Below are positions 8,841-16,673 of a stretch of 64,000 nt of DNA, one piece after another. Numbering within the stretch: position 1 is the first letter of the stretch; each line of letters opens with the position of its first letter. The stretch comes from Rhodobacterales bacterium 56_14_T64. GTDB lineage: Bacteria > Pseudomonadota > Alphaproteobacteria > Rhodobacterales > Rhodobacteraceae. Both the position numbers and the translations under genes were made by a program. The notes beneath the pieces were generated by a model. That model did no database searches. It saw only the letters and a program-made list of their open reading frames with translations, and was not told the origin of the DNA. The DNA lies in NCBI GenBank assembly GCA_002162795.1, contig MAAY01000079.1:1-64000 (forward strand), read 5' to 3'.

Positions 8841-9551
8841 ATGCCAAATGGACCTTCAGAGCGTGTAGTGCGCGATCGGACCTTATCTGATCGCGTCTAT
8901 GAAAATGTGCTTTCCATGATTTCTGGAGGGCAGTTTCCAGTCGGAGCCAAGCTGCCAACCGAGCAGGTCCTGAGCGAGCAGCTGGAGGTATCACGCCCTA
9001 TTATCCGGCAGGCTCTCAAGCAGTTGCGCGAAGATGGCGTTGTTGTCTCCCGGCAAGGATCTGGATCCTATGTGCAGCGCCGCCCTGACGAGGCGGTTCT
9101 GGATTTTGCTCCGGTAGGCTCCATTGCGGATATTCAACGGACATTTGAGTTCCGCGCAGCGATCGAAGGGGAGGCCGCGTTTCTTGCGGCCGAACGCCGG
9201 ACGAGTACCGATTTGGCCCGGCTGAAGTCGTCACTGGAAGAACTCGACCGATGTGTCCGAGCGGGCGAGCTTGGGGTGGACGCGGATGAAGAATTCCACG
9301 TGGCCGTTTGTATGGCCGCAGACAACCAGTATTTTTTAGCGGCGCGTAGCTCAATGAAGTCAAACATCTTGACGGGCATGAGATTGACGCGAAATTTGTC
9401 CCTGACCAAACCGCAAGACCGGTTGGAGTTGGTGCAAAAAGAGCATTACGCCATTTATGATGCTATTGTTCAGCAGGACAGTGCGGCAGCGCGAGATGCC
9501 ATGAGGGTGCACGTAGAAAATGCCCGCAATCGTGTGTTTGAGGGAGCCTGA
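8841..9551 (+). CDS. GntR-family transcriptional regulator, FadR/FCD subfamily
   Basis: The N-terminal winged helix-turn-helix (about residues 12-80, ending in the wing VSRQGSGSYV) carries the GntR pattern LPTEQVLSEQLEVSRPIIRQ. The C-terminal FCD ligand domain follows, with the metal-site region EFHVAV and a late HVENAR histidine. The ORF track starts at a GTG (8811) inside the RraA-like gene; I prefer the ATG at 8841 (236 aa). It lies at the end of the first TRAP/RraA operon and probably responds to the acid that this island consumes. The tandem TTACAA sites upstream of three local transcription units are its best candidate operators. Confidence 0.88.
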   Translation: MPNGPSERVVRDRTLSDRVYENVLSMISGGQFPVGAKLPTEQVLSEQLEVSRPIIRQALKQLREDGVVVSRQGSGSYVQRRPDEAVLDFAPVGSIADIQRTFEFRAAIEGEAAFLAAERRTSTDLARLKSSLEELDRCVRAGELGVDADEEFHVAVCMAADNQYFLAARSSMKSNILTGMRLTRNLSLTKPQDRLELVQKEHYAIYDAIVQQDSAAARDAMRVHVENARNRVFEGA

Positions 9552-9572
9552 CCACAGCAGTGGCCTGCTCCC
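9542..9572. terminator. Hairpin between convergent gntR and cupin genes
   Basis: GGGAGC pairs with GCTCCC, and inside it CCAC pairs with GTGG around an AGCA loop. It overlaps the GntR stop codon and lies before the end of the convergent cupin gene, so it can serve both directions. Confidence 0.5.
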
Positions 9573-9583
9573 TTCGCTCTTAA

Positions 9584-10048
9584 TTAGTCCTTCGTCCAAC
9601 CGTGCGCGTCCATGAAGTCATCACGCCGGGGAGCAAATGCATCGTACAGCGAGCCAGTTTCTAAGCAAACGCAGGAATGCACAGCGTTAGACGGGATTAT
9701 TGTGCCGTCTCCTGGGCCCATTCTTTTGGTCACCCCGTTCACAGTGAACTCAAACAGACCTGACGCTACAAAAGTAGTCTGCGTATGAGGGTGGTTATGT
9801 GGCAGGCCTTCGCCGCCTTTTTCAAACTGAAATTCGACCATCATCAGGTCCTTGTTCTCGCACAAGATACGTCTTTGGGCTCCGGGGCCTGAAACCATCC
9901 ATTGGGAGGGGGTGTTAGAATGGATAATCACGGGTTTTCCTTTCCAGAAAGTGGCGTTGGTGCATGCGTTTGGTATCTTAAATTGATTAAAATTTGTAAC
10001 TTCACCTTGTCGAATCGTCAACGGTAGGCCGAGGTTATTCCCTGACAT
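9584..10048 (-). CDS. Cupin-domain protein
   Basis: The 154-residue protein has a single conserved-barrel cupin domain. Motif 1 is visible as GLPHNHPHTQTTFVASGLFEF, with His residues for metal, and motif 2 as PGDGTIIPSNAVHSC, with the second-motif His. Single-domain cupins of this size near TRAP and SDR genes often act on sugar acids or keto acids as isomerases or ring-opening catalysts (KdgF-like), but the exact reaction cannot be read. Transcribed divergently from the SDR at 10403. A tandem TTACAA site lies just upstream, tying it to the TRAP operons. Confidence 0.8.
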   Translation of the reverse strand: MSGNNLGLPLTIRQGEVTNFNQFKIPNACTNATFWKGKPVIIHSNTPSQWMVSGPGAQRRILCENKDLMMVEFQFEKGGEGLPHNHPHTQTTFVASGLFEFTVNGVTKRMGPGDGTIIPSNAVHSCVCLETGSLYDAFAPRRDDFMDAHGWTKD

Positions 10049-10402
10049 ACGGTGTTTAGACGTTAAATCTACGACTCTCTCTTGAGTGGCAATATTTGTA
10101 ATTATTTGTATTGAGTGGGTTCGCGAACTAAGGTAGGCCTAGGCAAATGTAAAATCGATTGGGCTGAGTATTGGCGGAAGTGTAGGTGGGATCGTCGCGG
10201 GGCTGAGACGGCTCAAATCTGCTGGGATTTAATTCGTTCAGTAGAGAGCGTGCAGCAACCTCACCAGCAACGACACCCATTTCACCGATGCAAACAGGGG
10301 TGGGATCAAGGCAGCCATATCAAGCTTTGAAATCGTATGTGCCAATCACAATTTACAAGCCTGTCTTAGGCTTGCCTACCGTAGACTGAACTGGAGAAGA
10401 AC
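10049..10402. other. Divergent regulatory region between cupin and SDR genes
   Basis: This 354-base region contains no supported gene. It holds the TTACAA pair of the cupin gene (10092-10113) and a single TTACAA at 10353 on the SDR side, where the 10-bp partner is degenerate. The remainder is unremarkable. Confidence 0.5.
10092..10113 (-). promoter_or_regulatory. Tandem TTACAA operator-like site upstream of the cupin gene
   Basis: Read on the minus strand, ATACAA and TTACAA start 10 bp apart, the same geometry as the sites before both TRAP operons. It lies about 45-65 bp upstream of the cupin start. Confidence 0.5.
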
Positions 10403-11149
10403 ATGAATTTTCAAGGAAAAACAGCAATCGTCACCGGCGGCGGCCGCGATATCGGTCGTGCCTGCGTGATGGAATTGGCTGCTAAGGGTGCCAACGTTGC
10501 TATCAACTATCACTCCAGCTCCGAAGGTGCCGATTCTGCTGTTGCAGAAATCAAGGCTGCAGGCGGCAATGCTTTTGCTCTGCAAGGCGATATGACCAAA
10601 GAAGCTGACGTCAAAGCGTTGGTTGCCAAAACCGTTGAAGAGTTCGGTAAAGTTGACACTCTGGTGCACGTGACCGGTGGCATTCTGGCGCGCGTAACAA
10701 TGGAAGACATGACTCTGGATCACTGGGATGCTGTGATGGCAGTGAACGTCACGTCGTTCGTATTGGCTGTTCGTGAATGTCTGCCACATATGGGGCAGGG
10801 GTCCTCTATTGTCGCTATGGCGTCTCAGGCGGGTCGCGATGGTGGTGGACCAGGTGCGTCAGCCTATGGTGCGTCCAAGGGTGCGCTTACGACGTTGACA
10901 CGTGGGTTGGCCAAAGAACTGGGTCCCAAAATACGCGTCAATTCGCTGTGCCCAGGCATGATCGACACTGACTTCCACAATATCTTCACTAAACCAGAAG
11001 TACGGACACATGTGGCCAACATCACGCCGTTGAAGCGTGAAGGCACCTCAGAGGAAGTAGCAAAACTGGCAGTCTATCTGGCGTCCGATGATGCGTCCTT
11101 TATCACTGGGACCAATGTCGACATCAACGGTGGCTTGCTGTTCTCGTAA
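10403..11149 (+). CDS. Short-chain dehydrogenase/reductase
   Basis: The 248-residue classical SDR has the NAD(P)-binding TGGGRDIG motif at residues 12-19, the catalytic serine in ASQAG (about 135), and the YGASK Tyr/Lys pair (about 153-157). The C-terminal GTNVDINGG is typical of FabG/KduD-like oxidoreductases. It likely oxidises or reduces a hydroxy-acid intermediate of the acid imported by the flanking TRAP systems. The first G of the usual TGxxxGIG motif is intact but the last part reads RDIG, common in this clade. It is convergent with the second TRAP operon. Confidence 0.88.
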   Translation: MNFQGKTAIVTGGGRDIGRACVMELAAKGANVAINYHSSSEGADSAVAEIKAAGGNAFALQGDMTKEADVKALVAKTVEEFGKVDTLVHVTGGILARVTMEDMTLDHWDAVMAVNVTSFVLAVRECLPHMGQGSSIVAMASQAGRDGGGPGASAYGASKGALTTLTRGLAKELGPKIRVNSLCPGMIDTDFHNIFTKPEVRTHVANITPLKREGTSEEVAKLAVYLASDDASFITGTNVDINGGLLFS

Positions 11150-11236
11150 CGCCCTCAGGTCCAGAGCGGGAACTGTAGAATTCGCAGTTCCTATCGCTTC
11201 TCTGGCCGAACCAGCTAAACGGCTAAAAAAATGATT

Positions 11237-11264
11237 GCATCCACTCAGGTCTCTGAGTGGATGC
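11237..11264. terminator. Strong 12-bp hairpin in the convergent gap
   Basis: GCATCCACTCAG and CTGAGTGGATGC form a perfect 12-bp stem with loop GTCT. On the minus strand a run of T follows (the forward TAAAAAAAT), so it most likely terminates the second TRAP operon; it may also stop the SDR transcript. Confidence 0.65.
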
Positions 11265-11355
11265 TTCACGTTTAGCGCATTTGCCCCGCGCAGGATCATA
11301 GGAAACCTGCTTGGCATAGGTGGGGGGCGATTCGTCACTCAGCATGGAGGAAACC

Positions 11356-11377
11356 GGCCTCCCATTACTGGGAGGCC
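11356..11377. terminator. Second hairpin downstream of the TRAP large subunit gene
   Basis: GGCCTCCCA and TGGGAGGCC form a perfect 9-bp stem with loop TTAC, 15 bases past the stop of the DctM-type gene at 11392. It acts in tandem with the hairpin at 11237. Confidence 0.55.
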
Positions 11378-11391
11378 AATCGATAGTTTGA

Positions 11392-12672
11392 TCAGTTTAG
11401 AACCGATGGCAGCCACAGCGAGAAGGCTGGAATATAAGTCACCAGTATAAGCGCAAATAGCAGAGCAAGATAGAACGGCCAGATCGTCTTAAGTGCCTGT
11501 TCAATTTTGATTTTACCAACGGCGCAGCCAACAAACAGACAGGTCCCAACTGGCGGCGTACAGAGTCCCAGGCCGAGGTTGATCAGCATCATGATCCCAA
11601 ACTGGGTTGGGTCCATTCCGATGTCCTTGGCGATCGGCAGGAAGATTGGCGTGCAAATCAGGATTAATGCAGCCATATCCATGATCATTCCCAGGATCAG
11701 CAAGATCACATTGATCATCAGCAGAATGATAATCTTGTTATCGCTGATGCCAATCAGCAGGCTCCCCAATTTATCCGGCACTTGGTATAGGGCCAGCAAA
11801 TAGGCAAACGAGCTGGCAAACCCGATCAAGATCATCACCATCGCCGTGGTGCGAACCGCTGAGGTGACCGAGATCACAAAGCCTTTCCAGGACAGGGATC
11901 TGTAGACAAAAGCCGTCAGAAGCAGCGCGTAGATGGCTCCAAATGCACCGGATTCTGTCACCGTGAAGACGCCGGATAAAACACCACCTACAATGATTAC
12001 TGCTGTCACCAGGCCCGGAAGGGCAGACGCTGCGCTGCGGGCTACGGCTTTCCAACCGGGGAATGGCTCGGCTGGGTAGTTGTGTTTGATTGCCAGGACG
12101 TAGGCCGCAATCGCAAGGCAGACGCACATCAGAATGCCCGGAATTACACCAGCCAGGAACAGTTTTGAGATCGAAATCCCGCCACCTGCGGCCACCGCGA
12201 AGATGATCATGTTGTGGCTGGGTGGGATAACGATTCCGGCGATTGAAGAGGTCACCGTTACGTTAACCGCATAGTCCGGCCGGTATCCGCGTTCCTTCAT
12301 GACCGGGATCAATAGCGATCCCAATGCGGAAATGTCCGCAATGGCCGATCCGGAAATGCCGCCAAACAACATTGATGAGAAGATGTTCACCGAGGCCAAA
12401 CCGCCGCGGACGTGGCCCACCAGAGAAGATGCAAACCGTACCAGTCGAATGGCAATCCCGCCATGAAGCATGACTTCGCCGGCAAAAACAAAGAATGGGA
12501 TTGCCAACAATGAAAATGTAGAGATCCCAGCTACAGCACGTTGGAAGGTGATCAGTATCGGAAAGCCTTCGTACCAAAAGGCGAGTAAGGCTGACACACC
12601 CATTGCAAATGCAACGGGCAACCCCAGTACAACACAGGCGGCAAAGACGCCAAGTAGAATGGTCAATCCCAT
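11392..12672 (-). CDS. TRAP transporter large permease subunit (DctM type), second system
   Basis: The 426-residue polytopic protein has the DctM landmarks. These are GISGSAIADISA near residue 110, VIPPSHNMIIFAV in the first ion/substrate hairpin, and GLCTPPVGTCLFV in the second. The repeat halves are complete. Its product would work with the small subunit gene just upstream (start 12672, previous stop 12674, one base apart) and the binding protein at 13286. It is clearly diverged from the large subunit at 6567, so the two systems are not a local duplication and may take up different but related acids. Confidence 0.92.
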   Translation of the reverse strand: MGLTILLGVFAACVVLGLPVAFAMGVSALLAFWYEGFPILITFQRAVAGISTFSLLAIPFFVFAGEVMLHGGIAIRLVRFASSLVGHVRGGLASVNIFSSMLFGGISGSAIADISALGSLLIPVMKERGYRPDYAVNVTVTSSIAGIVIPPSHNMIIFAVAAGGGISISKLFLAGVIPGILMCVCLAIAAYVLAIKHNYPAEPFPGWKAVARSAASALPGLVTAVIIVGGVLSGVFTVTESGAFGAIYALLLTAFVYRSLSWKGFVISVTSAVRTTAMVMILIGFASSFAYLLALYQVPDKLGSLLIGISDNKIIILLMINVILLILGMIMDMAALILICTPIFLPIAKDIGMDPTQFGIMMLINLGLGLCTPPVGTCLFVGCAVGKIKIEQALKTIWPFYLALLFALILVTYIPAFSLWLPSVLN

Positions 12673-12673
12673 A

Positions 12674-13216
12674 TCAGTTCTCTTCTTGTTCTTGAACGTA
12701 GGCTGTCTTTAGAAACAGATCAGACAGGCGCAGCACCACCCGTAGGCCCGAAAAGACCGCAATCAACCCGCCGCATAGAACGGCTGAAAGGGTGCGAAAG
12801 CTTTCGGGAATGTTGAGCATCGGCAGCAATGTATCCCAGCCGAAATTGAACAGCTCGATACTGGAGATCAACATTATGGTGCCAAAACTGGCCAAAATGA
12901 TATCGGTGAACAGCAGGACTATTTTCCGGGCTGATGCTGGAAGCATGTGCCGGAACATGGTGACGCCCAAGTGGGTTTGCTCGTGAACGCCGACGCTGGC
13001 ACTCAGAAATGTGATGTAACACACGAGCAATAGCGCCAATTGTTCAACCCAGGTGGGCGTTACATTTAGGACGTAACGCCCAAAAACCAACCAACCAAAT
13101 GTAACGATTAGCGTGACCATTGCGAGAGAGGACATAAGGATGCAGAGGCGTGCCAGTTGGTCCAGAACCAGAACCAGTGGATGGCGGGCCGGTGCGTGTT
13201 CGGCGATATTGCTCAT
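12674..13216 (-). CDS. TRAP transporter small permease subunit (DctQ type), second system
   Basis: The 180-residue protein has four hydrophobic helices (about 20-45, 55-75, 95-120, 140-160), with PTWVEQLALLLVCYITFL in the helix 2 position typical of DctQ. It precedes the large subunit gene with one base between stop and start, so translation is coupled. The C-terminus is a charged tail (VQEQEEN). Confidence 0.88.
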   Translation of the reverse strand: MSNIAEHAPARHPLVLVLDQLARLCILMSSLAMVTLIVTFGWLVFGRYVLNVTPTWVEQLALLLVCYITFLSASVGVHEQTHLGVTMFRHMLPASARKIVLLFTDIILASFGTIMLISSIELFNFGWDTLLPMLNIPESFRTLSAVLCGGLIAVFSGLRVVLRLSDLFLKTAYVQEQEEN

Positions 13217-13239
13217 TCTATTACCCTGTTGAAAAAGAA

Positions 13240-13265
13240 ACGCCCCCTAACGTGTTAGAGGGCGC
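13240..13265 (-). terminator. Intra-operon hairpin downstream of the second TRAP binding-protein gene
   Basis: On the minus strand GGCGCCCTCTAAC pairs with GTTAGGGGGCG, followed by TTTCTTTTT. This is an intrinsic terminator or attenuator shape placed 20 bases after the binding-protein stop and before the small-subunit gene, mirroring the arrangement at 6024. Confidence 0.7.
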
Positions 13266-13285
13266 CTTTTTAGATAGTTGAAGGC

Positions 13286-14278
13286 TTAGTTGGCTTTGAA
13301 CAAATCAACCAAGTCCGACAGTTCTGGGTTGGCTTCAAGGAACTGAGCGTAGACAGGGGTCATCGCTGCCTGGAAGGCTGATTTGTCTTCGATTTCGTTT
13401 ACAACCACACCCGCATCCAACACAGTTTTCATGCTGGCTGCTTCACGTGCCTGCCACAATTCGCGCTGCAATGCAGTGCTCTTACGGCCCGCTTCGCGAA
13501 CGACTTCTTGCTGATCGGCGGTTAATCCGTCCCAAGTCTTCTTGGACATGCACAGGCATTCCGGAATGATCAGGTGCTGCGACAAGGAGTAAAATGAAGC
13601 CACTTCATAGTGATTGGTGGATTCATATGACGGCGGGTTGTTTTCCGCACCATCCACAACACCGGTCTTCAGCGACTGGTACACTTCGGCAAAAGCCATA
13701 GGTGTGGCATTGCCGCCCATGGATTCGACCATGCCAACGAACAGATCGTTGTTCATGACGCGAACCTTCAGACCTTTTACGTCGTCCGGAGTATTGATCG
13801 GGTTCTTGGAGTTATAAAAGCTCCGCGCACCGGCGTCATAGTAACCCAGAGCGATGATGCCTTTGGCTGCAAGACCTGCGCTTACGGCTTCGCCTGCTTC
13901 ACCATCCATCAAACGATACATGTCCGGAACGGATTTGAAGATGAAAGGCAGCGAAACGACGTTGGTTTCTGGTACAGCCTGACCCATTGGTCCAAGGCTA
14001 AAGACACCAAAATCAAGTGCGCCAAGACGGACTTGTTCGATTGCGTCCGGCTGTGAGCCTAGAACTCCCCCGTGGTATACTTTACCCGAAAGCGCGCCGT
14101 CTGTCTTTTCAGTGACTTCAGCAATAAATGCCTCCATCCCGTGTGAGACTGGATATTCTTCCACGTGAATGTTCCAGCCGCGCCATTCGCCTGCTGATAC
14201 TGCATTCGCGGCCAAAAGCACCGAAGCGGCAATCGCACCCGAAGTCATCATTGTTCGTGTAAATTTTTTCACCATCAT
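13286..14278 (-). CDS. TRAP transporter periplasmic substrate-binding protein (DctP type), second system
   Basis: The 330-residue receptor starts after GGGAGG and has a Sec signal peptide (MMTSGAIAASVLLAANAVSA). The DctP-family signature region FYNSKNPINTPDDVKGLKVR, with the conserved arginine that pairs with the ligand carboxylate, is followed by FAEVYQSLKTGVVDGAENNP. It is the first gene of an operon with the two permease genes. A tandem TTACAA site lies about 40-55 bp upstream. Substrate is not deducible beyond an organic acid. Confidence 0.9.
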   Translation of the reverse strand: MMVKKFTRTMMTSGAIAASVLLAANAVSAGEWRGWNIHVEEYPVSHGMEAFIAEVTEKTDGALSGKVYHGGVLGSQPDAIEQVRLGALDFGVFSLGPMGQAVPETNVVSLPFIFKSVPDMYRLMDGEAGEAVSAGLAAKGIIALGYYDAGARSFYNSKNPINTPDDVKGLKVRVMNNDLFVGMVESMGGNATPMAFAEVYQSLKTGVVDGAENNPPSYESTNHYEVASFYSLSQHLIIPECLCMSKKTWDGLTADQQEVVREAGRKSTALQRELWQAREAASMKTVLDAGVVVNEIEDKSAFQAAMTPVYAQFLEANPELSDLVDLFKAN

Positions 14279-14312
14279 ATCCTCCCGTAGTTGGCTGCAT
14301 AACTCATATCGA

Positions 14313-14331
14313 AATTACAAATTATTACAAG
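14313..14331 (-). promoter_or_regulatory. Tandem TTACAA operator-like site upstream of the second TRAP operon
   Basis: TTACAA at 14316 and TTACAA at 14326 are exactly 10 bp apart. The same pair is present upstream of the first TRAP operon and, inverted, of the cupin gene. Confidence 0.5.
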
Positions 14332-14911
14332 TTTCTTATCAACATTTATCGAATATTGCAGGCGGATATCTATCAATTTTCACCTTAGACCACTGATTTT
14401 AAGCCAACTAATCTAGGTGGTATTTTTTTGGGGGGGGAGGCGATATCGGACGTTTTGGATGTCAACTCTTGAAAAGTCGTATTGGAAATCAGCGACAGGC
14501 CGCGAATCTTTTTGGTCATGCCACCCCTCAGAAAAACTGGGAGTTGCCCCGAGCCTTCTCAATACTTCTGGCGTTGCTTGAAGTCCGTCACTGCAAAGTA
14601 GGCAAGCTGGAATGAGTACAGGTTCTGCACCTATTGGAGAGTTTTGAGATGGATGTGTTGCACTGTGCTTTCAGAGACGCCTTGCAGAAGGGAGCGGTCA
14701 GCCTTTAGTTTGATCTTTTCACGCGCTTCGAGGGACGAAAACGTCCGCATCCAATGTACTTTGTCGGGGTTTTCCAGCTCTCGCAGAGGTCCAAAGGCAA
14801 GCATCCCCGCATTGCGCAGGTTCCCCCAAATAACCGGAATTTATTCCGAACAAAGCCAGGGCCATTCAGTGCGAGCAACAGTTGAGTTTGAGCTTGTCGC
14901 TTGGATATTTT
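14332..14911. other. Gap with a possible decayed gene
   Basis: No intact gene is present. On the minus strand from about 14830 to 14631 one frame reads MLAFGPLRELENPDKVHWM...SSLEAREKIK and ends at TAG, without an upstream start in frame. It looks like the C-terminal end of a small gene, perhaps NIPSNAP-like, but I am not sure. A run of eight or more G near 14430 is also present. Confidence 0.3.
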
Positions 14912-16663
14912 CTAGCTGTTTTCAATCATCCAGTCACGCATGATGAATTTCTGGGGTTTCCCGGTAACGGTCATTGGCAGTTCATCGACGATACGAATAC
15001 GGCCCGGGATTTTGAAATGGGCGATCTGGCCCGAGCAGAACTCCCGGATGCTGTCATCGCACAGCTGCTTGCCTGGTTTGGGCACGATCCAGGCGCACAC
15101 TTCCTCACCCAGTTTCGCATGTGGGATACCAAACACCTGGACCTCCATTACGCTAGGATGGCGGAACAGGAAATCTTCAACCTCACGCGGGTATATGTTT
15201 TCGCCACCCCTGATGATCATATCTTTCAAACGCCCCACTATCGAGCAATATCCCTGATCATCGAGCTCGGCCAGATCGCCAGTGCGCATCCAACCGTTTG
15301 GGTCAATGGCCTCGGCGGTTTTTTCGGTGTTGTCCCAATATCCATACATGACTGAATAGCCGCGGGTGCACAGTTCGCCTGACGTGCCAACCGGGACGAT
15401 GGCGCCGTTTTCGTCAATGACCTTTACTTCCACATGCGGATGGATGCGGCCTACCGTTGTCACGCGCTTTTCAATTGGGTCGTCGACAAAACTCTGGAAC
15501 GAAACTGGCGACGTTTCGGTCATGCCGTAGCATATTGTCACTTGTTTCATGTTCATCACCTCGATCACACCACGCATCACTTCGATCGGGCACAAGGCCC
15601 CCGCCATAATGCCAGTCCGTAGGGTTGAGAGGTCGTAATGGCTGGTTTTGGCCTGTTCGAGCATAGCCACAAACATCGTAGGCACGCCGTAGATCGCAGT
15701 GCAGCGAGCACTGGCAACGGCTGACAACGTTTCATGCGCGTCAAATGCCTCTCCGGGGAATACCATTGCCGCCCCTTTGGAGACACAGCCAAGGGCGCCC
15801 ATAACCATGCCGAAACAGTGGTACAGCGGCACTGGGATACAAAGGCGGTCAGTTTCTGTGAAATTGATCCGTCCAGTGACAAAGCGGGCGTTGTTGACAA
15901 TATTAAAATGGGTCAGCGTGGCCCCTTTAGGGGCGCCTGTGGTTCCAGAAGTGAACTGAATGTTGATTGGATCATCCGGGTTTAGCCCAGCCGTGATACC
16001 ATCCAGACGCAGTTGTTGCGCAGGTCCGCCAAGCCGCTGAATTTCGGTGAATGCAAATACTCCGGCGCCGGGAATATCACTCATCGCGATGACAATTTTC
16101 AGATGCGGGAGTCTGGCGCTGATCAACCGACCTTTGGCGCATGTGTCCAACTCTGGTGCAAGGGCGCGCACCATTGCCAGATAGTCAGACGATTTGAACT
16201 TTTCAGCTATAATCAAAGCCTTGCAGCCTGCCTTGTTCAACGCATAATCCAGCTCGGCCAGACGATAGGCCGGGTTGATATTGACCAGAATAATGCCGAT
16301 CCGCGCCGTGGCAAACTGGGTCAGGACCCACTCCAACCGGTTCGGCGACCAAATGCCCAGCCGATCGCCTTTTACCAGCCCCAAGGCCAACAAACCCGAG
16401 GCCAGCGCGTCAACTTCTCGATCTAGATCATAATAGCTGAGGGTCTTGCCCTCTTTGGCCAAAACTACCGCATCTCGAGGGCCGTGGCGCGCGACGGTTT
16501 CGGCCAACAGTTGCGGAATTGTGATGTGGCGCAATTCAACCGACTTATCCCCAACCACATAGGAATGGCCTTCTCGGGGGGCTGTGCCGGATTGATCCAT
16601 CTTGTCAGCAGGTGTCGCGACGCCGCCAATCTGATGAGCCAGGTTTTCGCTGAGAATTGTCAT
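14912..16663 (-). CDS. AMP-forming acyl-CoA ligase (fatty acid-CoA ligase family)
   Basis: The protein (583 aa from the chosen start) activates a carboxylic acid to its CoA thioester with ATP. Motifs are the P-loop [16 protein letters not shown], the A5 region [20 protein letters not shown], the hinge [20 protein letters not shown], and the C-terminal lysine region TVTGKPQKF. The ORF track starts at 16711 inside the amidase gene; I prefer the ATG at 16663 (MTILSENL), preceded by AAGGGGG. It is the last gene of the amide operon, where it would take the acid released by the amidase into CoA metabolism. Confidence 0.9.
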   Translation of the reverse strand: MTILSENLAHQIGGVATPADKMDQSGTAPREGHSYVVGDKSVELRHITIPQLLAETVARHGPRDAVVLAKEGKTLSYYDLDREVDALASGLLALGLVKGDRLGIWSPNRLEWVLTQFATARIGIILVNINPAYRLAELDYALNKAGCKALIIAEKFKSSDYLAMVRALAPELDTCAKGRLISARLPHLKIVIAMSDIPGAGVFAFTEIQRLGGPAQQLRLDGITAGLNPDDPINIQFTSGTTGAPKGATLTHFNIVNNARFVTGRINFTETDRLCIPVPLYHCFGMVMGALGCVSKGAAMVFPGEAFDAHETLSAVASARCTAIYGVPTMFVAMLEQAKTSHYDLSTLRTGIMAGALCPIEVMRGVIEVMNMKQVTICYGMTETSPVSFQSFVDDPIEKRVTTVGRIHPHVEVKVIDENGAIVPVGTSGELCTRGYSVMYGYWDNTEKTAEAIDPNGWMRTGDLAELDDQGYCSIVGRLKDMIIRGGENIYPREVEDFLFRHPSVMEVQVFGIPHAKLGEEVCAWIVPKPGKQLCDDSIREFCSGQIAHFKIPGRIRIVDELPMTVTGKPQKFIMRDWMIENS

Positions 16664-16673
16664 TGTTGCCCCC

